Assembly: GCA_946902875.1 (NCBI GenBank)
Contig: OX336336.1
Span: 7,224,545-7,288,544 of the forward strand
Length of the DNA stretch: 64,000 nt
From: Nematopogon swammerdamellus
Taxonomy: Eukaryota; Arthropoda; Insecta; Lepidoptera; Adelidae
Direction: 5' to 3'
This document shows positions 41,462 to 52,371 of the stretch, piece by piece. The translations under genes were made by a program, and so were the position numbers. Positions within the stretch are counted from its first letter, which is position 1, and every line of letters starts with the position of its first letter. The notes under the pieces were generated by a model, which ran no database searches, was not told the origin of the DNA, and saw only the letters and a list, made by a program, of their open reading frames with translations.

Positions 41462-41775
41462 CATAGCACACGCTGTCTCCCGAAAATCGGGGTAAGCAGA
41501 GTAATCGGTGTTGTGCTGCAAGTAGTCTTTTAAATTACAGCACAAAATATACACCACGTATAGCAATGTATTAGGACAAGATAACTATCAAGCAGCAAGT
41601 AAGGCACGAATCCACCTGATGCAAGACTCGGTGGAAGGACCGTGCCAAGGTGAGAGGTGGCTATCCTGTCGCCCTTTACGACACCTTATCAATATCCCTT
41701 AGTCGCCTTTTACGACATGCACGGGAAGAGGTGCAGTGGGGCTATTGTTTTTAAGTACGGACTCCACATGGTACG
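41462..41775 (-). repeat. rep-C, near full length
   Basis: AAAATCGGGGTAAGCAGAGT, AAGACTCGGTGGAAGGACCG, CCTTTTACGACATGCACGGG and ACTCCACATGGTACG. Confidence 0.75.
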
Positions 41776-41939
41776 TTCTCTAAGTACAAAATTCAAATGG
41801 TTCCTATCTTATGTCTGTCTGTTACACTCATGGCGTCATTAGGGAAAAGTTATTAAATTCGAACTTCACGCAAGGAAATCCGTGGAAAGCTACTCGAAGA
41901 CCGCACTAAGCGGTTTAAACTAACAATATTTCTAAATCA

Positions 41940-42140
41940 AGAGAGGCCATCCGCCGCCGATTGTCGTATAGTAGCCCGTTCCGGCTCGCTCGGCGACGAA
42001 AGTATTCGCGCTGGCAGTGTGAAGAAATGTACATCCGGTGGACCGGATGCGGGAGCGCGGCGGCTTATCTCGGCCGCACATCCGGCGCCCGTTCTACGCC
42101 CGCGCCCGCCCGCCCGCCCAGCCCGATTGGACGGGAGCGA
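41940..42140. other. CpG-rich block
   Basis: CCGGTGGACCGGATGCGGGA, CATCCGGCGCCCGTTCTACG, CCGCGCCCGCCCGCCCGCCC-type sequence. Lies between two rep-C copies. An island or a GC-rich transposon core are both possible. Confidence 0.35.
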
Positions 42141-42177
42141 AGGCCCTTTTCACATACATTAGTTAGAATACCACATA

Positions 42178-42532
42178 CAGTACCGTGTGAGGCCGGTACT
42201 TAAAATGAATAGCGCCACTGAATCTCTCCCCGTGCATGTCGTAAAAGGCGACCAAGGGATCAGAACAAGTTGCCAGGGGTAAGGGCGACAGGCTAGCCAC
42301 CTCTCACCTTGGCACGGTCTTTCCACCGAGTCATGCAGCAGGTCTGCATGACTCGGTGGATGCACGCATGGGCCTTCGTGCCTTACTTGCTCCCTGATAG
42401 TTATCTTGTTCGAATACTTTGCGAAACGTGGTGGTCGGTGTTGTGCTTTAATATACCAGAGTACTTGCAACACAACACCGATTACTCTGCTTACCCCGAT
42501 TGTCGGGATACGGCGTGTGGTGTGTATGTAGT
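42178..42532 (+). repeat. rep-C, full length, with internal inverted duplication
   Basis: All family blocks. At 42322-42360 TCCACCGAGTCATGCAG is followed after CAGGT by its exact complement, which other copies lack. Confidence 0.85.
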
Positions 42533-42539
42533 ATACAAT

Positions 42540-42770
42540 AATATTGCTCAACAGAGGCTTGCATTCGACAAATTATCAATAGTAACAAGTAATTTTACTA
42601 AAAAACTTCAATAATATAGTAATATTAAATTAAAACTAAAAATAACGAATAAAAAAGTAATTAATTAAAATTTGTAATTTTACTAAAGAATTATACATTC
42701 GTTTTACTAGGAGTTTGAGACAGAGGACAAAAGAAGTGCGTTATTAATTAGACAAATAGAAATTTTATTT
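42540..42770. other. AT-rich spacer between two rep-C copies
   Basis: No element or coding frame. Confidence 0.3.
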
Positions 42771-42774
42771 TGAA

Positions 42775-43018
42775 GGTGAGATGGCGTGCTAACGTGCGTC
42801 AGGCTAGCCACCTCTCACCTTGGCACGGTCTTTCCACCGAGTCATGCAGCAGGCAGGTTTTCGTGCTTGCTTGCTGCTTGATAGTTATATTTGTCCTAAA
42901 CATTGCTCGTGGTGGTCGGCATTGTGCTGTGATGTAGTTCTTGCAGCACAACACAGATTACTCTGCTTACCTGATTGTCTGAATACATAGTGTGGTGTGT
43001 ATGTATGTATGTACTTGT
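42775..43018 (+). repeat. rep-C, 5'-truncated, with GTAT tail
   Basis: GGCTAGCCACCTCTCACCTT through GCACAACACAGATTACTCTG to a TGTATGTATGTATGTA tail, which defines the family's 3' end. Confidence 0.8.
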
Positions 43019-43069
43019 GTAAAATTTTATGTAAGTACGCTAATGCTGGAAGGAGGAGGAAATAAAAGC

Positions 43070-43565
43070 TGGGTCAGTCCGTCAGTCAGTCAGTCAGTCA
43101 GCTTTTATGTGTCAGTCAGGCAGGCAGCATTTAAGTGTCAAAAAGCCAATCAGTGTTAATGTGTCAGTCATTCAGTCAGCGTGTATGTGTCAGTCAGTCA
43201 GTCAGCGTTTATGTGTCAGTCAATCAGTCAGCGTGTATGTGTCAGTCAGTCAGCGTTTATGTATCAGTCAGTCAGCGTTTATGTGTCAGCCAGTCAGTCA
43301 GCGTTTATGTGTCAGTCAGTCAGTCAGCGTTTATGTGTCAGTCAGTCCTTCAGCGTTTATGTGTCAGTCATTCAGTCAGCGTTTATGCGTCAGTCATTCA
43401 GTCAACGTTTATGTGTCAGGTCAGTCAGTCAGCGTTTATTTGTCAGTCAATCAGTCAGCGTTTATGTGTCAGTCAGTCAGTCCGCCTTTATGTGTCAGTC
43501 AATCAGTCGGCGGTTATGTGTCAATCAATCAGTCAGCGTTTATGTGTCAGTCAGTCAGTCATCGT
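43070..43565. repeat. minisatellite, 22-27 bp units
   Basis: Units built as (GTCA)2-4 plus GCGTTTATGT, about 20 copies. The unit lacks stop codons, so all three plus-strand frames are open across it (201-223 codons), rich in Ser, Val, Gln and Cys. These are not credible proteins. Confidence 0.9.
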
Positions 43566-43639
43566 TTGTCGCGTTGCGATATGGTGCGATATTCCCAGCT
43601 TCGCTCTCTCCATTGCTCGCTGGGACACTTTCAAGTTTC

Positions 43640-43800
43640 GGACGACAAGTGCGAGTCGGACTCGCGCACCGAGGGCTCTGTACCACCACGTATTTGGCCG
43701 CTTTTTATTTTGTTGTTTTACTTTGGAGTTTGCGTTATAATTGCACCAAGTCCAACGTTTTTTTTATGTATGTATTAGGTACCATTTTTACAATAGAGTA
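43640..43800 (+). repeat. rep-G 5' part
   Basis: AAGTGCGAGTCGGACTCGCG, CACCGAGGGCTCTGTACCAC, TTTTGTTGTTTTACTTTGGA. Joined directly to sequence flanking the minisatellite. Confidence 0.7.
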
Positions 43801-44009
43801 AAACTGGTAAAACTATTGAGTCCTTCGTATCCCTCGCGCCATCTATCGGTTAGGTACTTCTTGATTTTTTATTACCTATGTGTTGGCATATCCGCCATAA
43901 TAAATAACAACCTATAGCTATAGAAGCTTAGCTTTCTTTCATTTATTAACTCATGCAATGTTTAAGGCTTTATTATTTATGTGTGCTGGAGCATTGATTC
44001 ATATAATAA

Positions 44010-44335
44010 TAGAAAACAGCCGCCGTCCCCATTCCACCTCCGCACCACGCGTACTGGGCAGGGGATGGACCCCTACTCAATCGACCTACCACGGATGCGC
44101 ACCAACCGGTTCTGTAGATCTTTTATTCACAGAACCGGGAAAATGTGGAACGCACTCCCTGCCCATCTATTTCCTCCCAAGTACAACCTGGGGTTCTTCA
44201 AAAGGGGCGTGAAAAGGCTCCTGTCATTCCGGCATGGCATTCGCAATCCCCGTGTATCACAGAATGTCCATGGGCATCGTTAGACACCTACTTGTAGGTG
44301 AAACGATGCCACATGTCGCGCTATCAATAAAAAAA
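44010..44335 (+). pseudogene. LINE-J ORF2 C-terminus and 3' end, best copy
   Basis: One plus-strand frame reads PSPFHLRTTRTGQGMDPYSI, RMRTNRFCRSFIHRTGKMWN, ALPAHLFPPKYNLGFFKRGV and on to about 44215. This is the C-terminal motif of Jockey-like ORF2 proteins. An A-rich tail follows at 44331. Confidence 0.75.
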
Positions 44336-44337
44336 AA

Positions 44338-44465
44338 ACACACATTGTGTGAAAATTTCAACCGGCTACCTATTACGGTTCAAAAGATACAGCCCTCGAA
44401 TGGACGGACATACAGACGGCGTAGGCTTAGTAATAGGTGTCCGTATGAATACGGAACCCTAAAAA
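44338..44465 (+). repeat. rep-G 3' end
   Basis: TGTGAAAATTTCAACCGGCT, GATACAGCCCTCGAATGGAC, GGCTTAGTAATAGGTGTCCG, CGGAACCCTAAAAA; joined to the LINE-J tail. Confidence 0.75.
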
Positions 44466-44784
44466 GTCTCAAAATTTCGAAATTAAATTTCGTTTTTCGA
44501 ATACGGTGCGATGCTTCGAGCGTATAATATGATTCGCTTGTATCCAGTTTGAACGCAGGCCACATACTTGGCCTGTTTTCCTCTGGCTCCGGGGACCTTG
44601 ATCGTGCGGTCCGGATCTAAGAAAGAACTCAAAAGCATAGAAGGACATCAACTCGTCGAACGTCATTGATGGTGTACAAAAAGGGGAAATTCAAAATGCT
44701 ATAGTGCTATGCTAATGCTAATCATTAATGTCTATTTCTGTCACACTTTGTGAACTCGCTTATTTTATTACCACGTGTTATAGG

Positions 44785-45085
44785 TGCGTAACGTGGCAAT
44801 GCGCCGATGCACCAAAGTAGTCGATATTGAACACCGGGTGGCTAAGCTCAAGTGGCAGTGGGCTGGGCACGTCAGCCGAAGAGACGATGACCGTTGGAGT
44901 AACCGTGTCCTACACTGGCGGCCGTGGACAGGAAAACGGAGTGTGGGAACCAGCCAGGTGAAACGACGACATCTAGTACGTCGGTGGAAAGCAGTGGTTC
45001 CGTATCGCTGAAGGCCGGGAGGACTGGAGGAAAATTGGAGAGGCTATGTCCAGCAGTGGACGCTTACAAGCTGACTGATTGCGCC
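44785..45085 (+). pseudogene. LINE-R ORF2 C-terminus and 3' end
   Basis: AMRRCTKVVDIEHRVAKLKW, QWAGHVSRRDDDRWSNRVLH and WRPWTGKRSVG in one frame, then a +1 shift near 44960, then SSGSVSLKAGRTGGKLERLC-type reading to the tail ACAAGCTGACTGATTG. Only one clear frameshift. Confidence 0.8.
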
Positions 45086-45252
45086 AACAGAGACTTAACA
45101 ATTCGCTTATGTATGCTCATCCTGAAACACTTAAAAGTCAGGTGCGCCAACGGCGAAATGCTGTCATTAGAATGCAAAGCAGACTTAAAGTTAAATTTGG
45201 GTGTTCGGCCATTTAATTTCATAACAGGCACATAAGAAAATTCTAATTGTCA

Positions 45253-45322
45253 TCTGCTATGCAGAGAGTAGAATAGTCAGATATGTACATATATCTGACT
45301 ATTCTACTCTCTGCATAGCAGA
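45253..45322. repeat. 32-bp perfect inverted duplication, 6-nt spacer
   Basis: TCTGCTATGCAGAGAGTAGA and onward (45253-45284) exactly complement 45291-45322. Three bases separate it from the next hairpin. Confidence 0.85.
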
Positions 45323-45325
45323 ATT

Positions 45326-45408
45326 GGGGTCACTGGCATGCCCCCAGATCAGGCGTATATAGTTACCTTAGGCCAATTGGCCTGATCTGGGGGCATGCCA
45401 GTGACCCC
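45326..45408. repeat. 29-bp perfect inverted duplication, 25-nt spacer
   Basis: GGGGTCACTGGCATGCCCCC and onward (45326-45354) exactly complement 45380-45408. Confidence 0.85.
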
Positions 45409-45474
45409 GCCAAGTCGAGCTAACACGGCCGTACCATAATTAATTATCTTGCCCGAATACTTTGCGAAACATGG

Positions 45475-45672
45475 CGTCTTTCCGTCCGTCCGTCCTACTG
45501 TTGTATCTTTGGAACCGTAATAGGTAGCCCAGAACGTGATATTTTAGCGGTTATAACATCAAATAATAAAAAAAAAATTAAAGTGAAAAAATTGAGGCGG
45601 ACTTTTTAACGGTTTTTTGTAGCACGCAAAACTTGGTGCGCAGTCCGACTCGCACTTGGCCGATTTTTTAAC
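45475..45672 (-). repeat. rep-G, internally deleted
   Basis: TTTCCGTCCGTCCGTCC, TTTGGAACCGTAATAGGTAG, then GCGCAGTCCGACTCGCACTT: tail and head both present, middle reduced. Confidence 0.65.
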
Positions 45673-45679
45673 TGCACGA

Positions 45680-46060
45680 CACCATTTATTCTAATTTAAT
45701 AATCTATGCTGTTTATTGCAAGTCAGCTCGTTGATAAATATAATGTAATATTACATTTTATTAAATATTCTATAAATAAAATAAAATAATTACAAATAAA
45801 TAGATAAATAGGCAGTCGAGCATCAATTCCGTTTTTAGGTAGGTATAGGCGATTATTGTATTTTATATATTTATTGCACTCAAATAAAATATGGGCAAAA
45901 GGTAACACTTAATCATTTCAATAATTAAATTTAGTAAATTGAATTTTTTAGCACTCTATTCACCATTTCTCTGAACTGTAGCTCTATCCATTTGAATTGT
46001 TTGGTGTCTAGATAGAAGCTCTTGTGCTAGGATGCGGCACTTGGGCACGGGGACGCGGCG
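45680..46060. other. no gene seen; AT-rich
   Basis: No family recognised. Confidence 0.35.
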
Positions 46061-46069
46061 GGACACCCT

Positions 46070-46112
46070 CGTCCCATCGCGGCGCGGGGCGGGGCGGGGC
46101 GGGGCGGGCGGG
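46070..46112. repeat. (GGGGC)n run
   Basis: CGGCGCGGGGCGGGGCGGGG and onward. Quadruplex-capable. Confidence 0.8.
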
Positions 46113-46119
46113 ATATTAT

Positions 46120-47240
46120 CGACCGTAATAAATATTATTATGACGCTACATCCACTCTAAATACGTTCCCAATTTTCCTCTCGATATTCCACGGCATGGA
46201 AAATTTCCGATCATGAAATTATTTCATAAATGTATCATAAATTAGATTTTTTTTATAAATCCCGGTTGTTGTTGACCGTCGACGCAACTGGATCGATAGT
46301 TTCTTACAATTTGCCTGTTTGGTTATTTGATACATAGATTATAGTGGTCTCCAGATGAGTGGATCCCTGTTTACCAAGAAAATCCTGAAAATAAAAATGA
46401 TTGGTTAGAAAGATGAGTATCGTGCGTGGACACCCGACAGAAGCAAAGCTTCTTACCCTTAAAAATCAATACATATACATTTAAAATCCAATTATTTAAT
46501 TAATATCTATATGTTTTTTTTTTTTTATTGCTACCGAACTGGGTGGCTCTGTCCGAGGTCGCAACCTCAGGCGCAGCCAATTTCACCCCCGAGGAGGTGC
46601 CAGTCCGGCTTGGAGGTGGACTAATTTTGCTGGGGAAAGGCTATTAACCCGCGATTTGAAGATCTGTGAATTGTAGGAGTGGGGAGAGATATATCTATGC
46701 GATATTTCTCTAAACGTATTGGTTCGACTTTAAAAGACTCTCATAGATGCCGCTAAGGCAGCGCTAACGTGCTGCCTAGCCAATGAGGAGCGCTTCCGTT
46801 CATACTTTCGTGACGTTTCACTTTTTCTGAGCGAAGTTAGCTATCCCAAACGTGCATTAAAAAGTTTCGCTTCAAAATTTTAAATTACAATTTACTTAAA
46901 CACAGTTGTGAAAATTCTAGTATGCAGTTGTCCAGTGTCTTGATCAAAGATTTCAAAAGGATAAAACTGCCAATTGTCACGCATTGCACACAACTACAAG
47001 TCGAACTTGCATAGGACGATTTGTAGTTGAGTCGATGGACTGTATTTTGTAATTTCATTCACACCATTTTCCATTAAACTAGTTTTTATGGAAAGCATCT
47101 ACACATTGAAACGTCGAAAATTACTATAAAATATTTCGAAAGAAACAAAATTCAGCCGGTACAAGTTATTTGCGACATCTAAGGAGCATACTGAACGTGT
47201 CGGTTAGCTCAGTACCGTTTTGTGAACTCGAATTTCGGAG
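46120..47240. other. no gene; one repeat-like block at 46520-46700
   Basis: GGGTGGCTCTGTCCGAGGTC ... GGAGGTGCCAGTCCGGCTTG has the look of a dispersed lepidopteran repeat but no second copy is here. Confidence 0.3.
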
Positions 47241-47247
47241 GTGTCAG

Positions 47248-47328
47248 GTGTCTGGGTAGCTCAGTGGATGAAGCAGTGGACATGTAGTCCAAAGGTCTCG
47301 GGTACGAATCACACTTTTCCGGTTTTTG
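47248..47328 (+). repeat. tRNA-like sequence
   Basis: TGGGTAGCTCAGTGGATGAA is a good A-box and GGGTACGAATCACAC a weak B-box, with an anticodon-stem-like middle. B-box decay makes it a SINE head or tRNA pseudogene. Confidence 0.45.
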
Positions 47329-47334
47329 TAAGAT

Positions 47335-47752
47335 TTATAATGAACTAATGAACATATATTTTATTATGAACCATTTATAAATTATTTCACCTTCTCGTCG
47401 AGTTGACACCGCTTCTCTCGTTTTAAATTCTTTGGCATTGACCTTTACGTACACACAACACAAAAGTCTTCGTCTATCGCAAAACCAAAGTGTTCCACAT
47501 GGTAAATTGTTTTTCGTAACAAAGCCTTGCACCAGAAGCTCGTTAAAATGGATATCGGGTGTAAGAACTCTAGATGGGTAAAATACTTTAGCAACCCACA
47601 ACATGGCTGGAACAAGCGAGCTATTGTCTCGGGGCTCGCTTTGTCTTGCTTCGGTCTTATCTAAGTCTGCTGTTTTGTGCTTAGGTCTAAGCGGTTTCCT
47701 CGGTAGGCTCGATACAAAAATAACGGAAGTTAACGGTGAGGAAAGTTTTCTT
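47335..47752 (-). pseudogene. open frame of about 135 codons, unrecognised
   Basis: The minus strand is open from just after a TAA near 47755 to a TAA near 47335. A run of polar residues (KTEARQSEPRDNSSLVPAML) precedes a hydrophobic, Cys-bearing part (LVQGFVTKNNLPCGTLWFCD). The opposite strand is also open (MAGTSELLSRG from 47603). An acceptor-like ACCCATCTAG lies at 47579-47570. This may be an old transposase or retroelement ORF, or an exon. I cannot name it. Confidence 0.25.
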
Positions 47753-47839
47753 ACTAAAGTGCCGGTGGTACTTTGGAAGATTTACGTATTTGTAAATACG
47801 GATAAAGGTTTTTGGTTCGATTTGTTTGGTACTTGAATG

Positions 47840-48035
47840 ACTAAGAATGACCCTCTTCATATCCACCTCGCATAATGTAGGTAATGAGTTTCCGAAATAC
47901 TACTCCGAATTTAGTTGATATATGTACTCGTCTAGGCGTGAAGTTGTCTACTAACAAGTGTATATTCCAAGAGTGCAAGATATCTACGTCCGATAATATT
48001 CACACATATGCCCGGAGGAACCCTTAATTTTTTTA
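47840..48035. other. no gene seen
   Basis: Unassigned AT-rich spacer. Confidence 0.3.
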
Positions 48036-48039
48036 CCTT

Positions 48040-48245
48040 TTAACCCTTAGTCTGTCTGTCCGTCCGTCTGTCCGTCCGCCCGTAATATAACAACAAATAA
48101 TTAAAAAAAAACAAAGTGAACAATTAAGTATACACGTAGGACATACGTTTCATATATGGGTTGGGTTGTCTTTTTCAACTTTTTTTATTAGTGGTACGGA
48201 ACCCTCGGTGCGCGAAACGGATTTGCGCTAGGCCGGTTTTTCTCA
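48040..48245 (-). repeat. rep-G, internally deleted
   Basis: TCTGTCTGTCCGTCCGTCTG to GTACGGAACCCTCGGTGCGC and TTTGCGCTAGGCCGG. Confidence 0.65.
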
Positions 48246-48602
48246 CACATGCTCGTGAAAAATATACAAAATACAATTGATTCAAACTCACGAACGGCAG
48301 CCCTTCAAAATACGAGTATAAACCTTAATTTATTTAATTTCGCTCTCTATTTCTGAATTCAAAAAGGTTTGCGAGCCGCTACTCCAAATGAAACAGATTC
48401 ACGCTCCAATTAATGCAAGATGTAAATTAATGTAAAGGACGTGAACTCAAACAATTTGAAAACTTGACCGTCATTGACTTGGGTCAACGAGGATCCTGTG
48501 CTCGCTCGTCAGCTCGAGCGGAAACGGAACGCTTGAGCCAATCATACTGAGGACTGGAGGACTAAAACACGCCAAGAAATCTGTGTAGGGAACCTATACA
48601 AA

Positions 48603-48722
48603 TAAGGGTGTGGAACTGTCTTCTGGCGAGTGTGTTTCCCGAATCCTTTAATCTGGGTGTCTTCAAACGTTGTATTAACAGCGGTCTTTACCGCGAGCGG
48701 AGCCGCGGGCACAGCTAATAAC
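48603..48722 (+). pseudogene. LINE ORF2 C-terminus joined to Helitron 3' end
   Basis: GGGTGTGGAACTGTCTTCTG (WNCLLASVFPESFNLGVFKR in frame), the Jockey-type motif. It is followed by GCGAGCGGAGCCGCGGGCAC and AGCTAATA, a Helitron-like terminus. Confidence 0.6.
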
Positions 48723-48729
48723 TTATAAT

Positions 48730-49265
48730 ATAATATTCGCTTCCTTACATTCTCATATAACTAATTCCGCACCCACAAGTTTTGACGCCACCATTTCGGG
48801 ATTTATGCGTCATAACCTACGTCGTGCGGATGCTGGTGATCGTAAACAGTCGCTTTCCGACCAGATAGAGTTAATGACCCACCGGTAACTTACGTGGAGG
48901 CTTTTCTTATAGCACGGCGTACCATCCGTTATTTAATTATGAAAGAGAAAATATGGAATTTTCTTCCGGTGTGAGCATGTTTCCTGACTCCTGGGTGTCT
49001 TCAAAAGGCGTGCGAACAAATTGCCTGAAGACCGTTTTGTTGGTATATTAGCTGGCATGGTGCTTCGCTGAGCGTTATTTAGTTTTCGGCTGTGTCTGAT
49101 CGTCCTCATTTGACTGAATGTTGGGCCCATGCAGATTTTCTATAAAAACAAATTATTAATTGACACATTGCGATCATAGAAAACATACGAGTGCGATGCG
49201 CACTTAGCTTAAGTACTCGTAAAATTAAATGTAAGGTGCCTCTGTATTAGCTGCAAATATTTTGG
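48730..49265 (+). pseudogene. second LINE ORF2 C-terminal remnant at 48950-49140
   Basis: ATGGAATTTTCTTCCGGTGT, CATGTTTCCTGACTCCTGGG and TGTCTTCAAAAGGCGTGCGA give WNFLPV..MFPDSW..S/FK motifs over frameshifts, so it is a different, older LINE copy. The stretch before it holds nothing recognised. Confidence 0.55.
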
Positions 49266-49270
49266 GAGGG

Positions 49271-49523
49271 GTTTTTTTATGGTAACTGACACGGTTGGCT
49301 ACATCACCAACAACATCCGTGATGTCTGCCCATAACACCGGGTGAACTAGGTGCCATGCCAGTGCTTCCCTTCATTTCATGTCGGCTACACTGAACTGGG
49401 CGGAAAACACAAACTATTTACATAGCCGTTTCGACCGAAGTTTTATTCAGTGCGGTGGTACCAGTCCGGCCGGGATAAACCCTACCACTTAGTAAGGTAA
49501 GAAGGGAAGAAACCTACAGTTAC
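49271..49523 (-). repeat. SINE-A, head missing
   Basis: TTTTTTATGGTAACTGACAC to GAAACCTACAGTTA; ATGAAATGAAGGG subfamily. Confidence 0.8.
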
Positions 49524-49529
49524 ATACCT

Positions 49530-50145
49530 TCCTCAATGAACACGTTAAGCAAAATATATATATGTTTTTGGCATGCATTTTCGAGAAATTTAGAAAAAAA
49601 TGTTTATGTTCTACACAATCAAAACGTGTCACTAGGTACCTAAACAGCTGATTGATCATCGACTCTACTGGCGCGGCCGCGCCCGTGCCGCACCCACCAC
49701 GCGCGCAGGACACTCGACCCTCCCAAAATATTTCCAGCTTGTAAAGAGCCACCTTATATAAATTTTTTTGTCAAGTTATTCTTAGAACGAAATTAGTCCG
49801 AAGAAGTATGTAGGGTTAATCTAAGTATCTTATTAAATACATAAAATATTGACTTATTCTTTTGAATTCGTCGTAAATTGAGTAAAATCTCGACTTGTAA
49901 TTGAAAGTAGGTACCAAGGGACACAGTGCTATTAAGTCTTTTAATTACATTTTATAAGGTTCAGAAACCATATTGTTCTAATTGGTGATGGTACCTATCT
50001 GCTTTTGAATTGCATATAATCGAATTGTTAGGAACTAACGCCACGTTCTAACGGAGCGATTATAGGTAATCGTTAACATGCGGCATCTTGGTACGACTAC
50101 CGAACAGGACAGTTTCTATTATCGGCTCAAGCGTGAGAACGCAAT
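49530..50145. other. no gene seen
   Basis: One GC-rich spot (GGCGCGGCCGCGCCCGTGCC, 49671-49690), otherwise AT-rich. Minus-strand ORF 49489-49752 overlaps SINE-A. Confidence 0.35.
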
Positions 50146-50149
50146 TCGT

Positions 50150-50672
50150 TTTTAGGTTTCCGTATCCCGTACGGAAGCCTATTACTAAGCCTACGCCGGC
50201 GCCGTCTGTCTGTCCGTCCGTCCGTCGTCGGTCCGAGGACTGTATCTCTTGAACCGTAATAGGTAGCCCGTTGAAATTTTCACAGAATATGTGTTACTAT
50301 GGCGGATATAACAACAAATAATAATAAAAAAATGTTAAAAATTAAGGGGGGCTCCCATACAACAAACGTCCAAAAATCGATTAGTCACGCTACTCAATAA
50401 TAGATGGCGCCACAGGCTTTTATACATTGCATTGTTGAAAGACAAAAGATAGCCGCTCAATTGCAACGACCTCATTGAGGTGCTGTCATTTTCCCACCGT
50501 CAATAGCTATGGACCTCATTGAGGCTTCTCTCCGATCGTCCTAAATATCTTCGAAATTAAAATTCGAAGAACATGCCACCTGAGCAGATAGGCGGATATT
50601 ATTGATAGCGGATAGATACGGAAACCTCCGTGCGCGAGTAAAACTCCCATTTGACAGATTTTTTAATTTTAC
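50150..50672 (-). repeat. rep-G, long subfamily
   Basis: GTCTGTCTGTCCGTCCGTCC to AACCTCCGTGCGCGAGTAAA, with the AATAATAGATGGCGCCA block as at 12495. Confidence 0.7.
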
Positions 50673-50754
50673 TCGTTCAACTAAAAGTTGACCGACTGAC
50701 TCGCCTTGTGAGAGCGCGGCTTAAGAAAACATCTTAGAATATACTGTACATATT

Positions 50755-50910
50755 TACTAGTTGTTGCTTGCGACTCCGTCCGCATTTAGATTGAGCTTTC
50801 CTTAATAAAAACGCCCTTCAAGCATGATCTCTTCTCATACCTCATAGGACAGGGCTATTTGGGCAAACCCTCAGTTCAAAGCTAATAAAACTTCTGACAC
50901 TGGTGCTTAT
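50755..50910 (-). mobile_element. possible Helitron end
   Basis: ACTAGTTGTTGCTTGCGACT is a diverged reverse Helitron 3' end. The other terminus is not certain. Confidence 0.3.
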
Positions 50911-51117
50911 TTATTTAATAAGATATGGCGTTTCCTGTATGAACAGATCTTTTATATATCTGATTTTTGTATCTTAAGAAATTTTTTTTCTATAACTTCT
51001 GAAAAGGAGAAGCTTGAACGAAACAACAATTCTAACTGATTTCGCACAAAAAGACGACATAAAAAAACATTTACCTTTAAAAGTCTCGACCGAATAAAAT
51101 TATAAGCTGCGGTTAAC

Positions 51118-51490
51118 ATTTTTAGGGTTCCGTATCCGTCGTACGGGACCCTATTACTAAGCCTACGCCGTCTGTCTGTCTGTTTGTCTGTATGTCTATC
51201 TGTATGTCTGTCTATCCGTCTGTCCGAGGGCTGTAGCTCTTGAACCATAATAGGTAGCCCGTTGAAATTTTCACAGAATATGTTATTATGGCCGATATAA
51301 CAACAAATAATAAAAATAAGAAAAAGTAAAAAAAATCAAGGGGGTCAACTAAAAAGAGTATGCGCGCCATCTACCAAAAAGAGTATGAAGCATTTTGACC
51401 TATACCTAAATGGCGTGAGTGGCGCTGACCATGACATGGCGATACGGAACCCTCGGTGCGCGAGTTCGACTCGCACTTGGCCGGTTTTCC
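51118..51490 (-). repeat. rep-G, complete
   Basis: AGGGTTCCGTATCCGTCGTA to GAGTTCGACTCGCACTTGGC and CGGTTTTCC. Confidence 0.8.
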
Positions 51491-51499
51491 TAATTTAGT

Positions 51500-52170
51500 C
51501 TGCCAGAATAGCGAACAAAATATTTAGTTTTCCTTCTCTGAAAGCTCTTATCTGCTTCGACGGGCGAAGGCGAGGGCGCTGAAGGTGCGCCCTCGGACTG
51601 GCTTTACAGCCGACTTTATACCTACTAAAATTAGATTTTAGCCCGGCCCGTTAATAGACCACGGCCAGACCCGACACTAAAACAGGAAATAAATACACTA
51701 CCTGACCCGAATCATTGGTCTTGGCATAAAATTTATGTGTCTGTTTTGGACGCGGTCGTAAAAGGGGACTGTAATCGCAACGGGGATTTTTTTAGAATGC
51801 TTCGAATGCCTTTTGCGGTACAACGTCATTTACGGGAGAACGTACGACGTAACTGATTTGATAGAATTTTCAGAAAAAAGGGCCGTCTTCAATACTCCTT
51901 GTATCTTGGACATATATACCTATTCATTAAATTTATCAAGAAAATATAAATACTTTATTGCATACCAAAATATTAACAAGAAATGATACGTGAAGAAAAC
52001 ATACAGAAAAACAACAGACATAAAAAGTAATAAGTAGCAAATATCAATATATTTGCTATTAACAAATATCTACACAGACAATTAAATATCATTATTAGAT
52101 TAGGGTTATTCTTAACTACCTACCTAATTATATTTTAAATATTTTTATGTTTATATGTTAGTACTAAGTA
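51500..52170. other. no gene seen
   Basis: GC-richer 51550-51740 with no sustained frame. 51950-51970 (AATACTTTATTGCATACC) resembles a reverse LINE tail. Confidence 0.35.
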
Positions 52171-52171
52171 T

Positions 52172-52310
52172 ATATGCTCGCTTTATATTTCTTTATTAGA
52201 TAGATGCAAAGCCGAAAATGAAGAGAAAAAATACTTCCCGACCAGGATTCGAACCTGGAACTCCGGCTTGAGCCGCCAGCGCGTTACCGTTTCGCCATCG
52301 GGTTGATGAC
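52172..52310 (-). repeat. SINE-K, head and tail
   Basis: Minus strand: GGCGAAACGGTAACGCGCTG, CGAGTTCCAGG-type arm and B-box GGTTCGAATCCTGG, then TTTTTTCTCTTCATTTTCGG tail. Confidence 0.65.
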
Positions 52311-52371
52311 GTATTCTATCTCAATTTGTGAACAGTTGCATCTTCTCTAGTAGGTATGACGCAATCTCCTC

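Noticed and set aside
43107..43801. Three overlapping plus-strand ORFs of 201-223 codons
   Set aside because: All lie over the minisatellite and are open only because its unit lacks stop codons in any frame.
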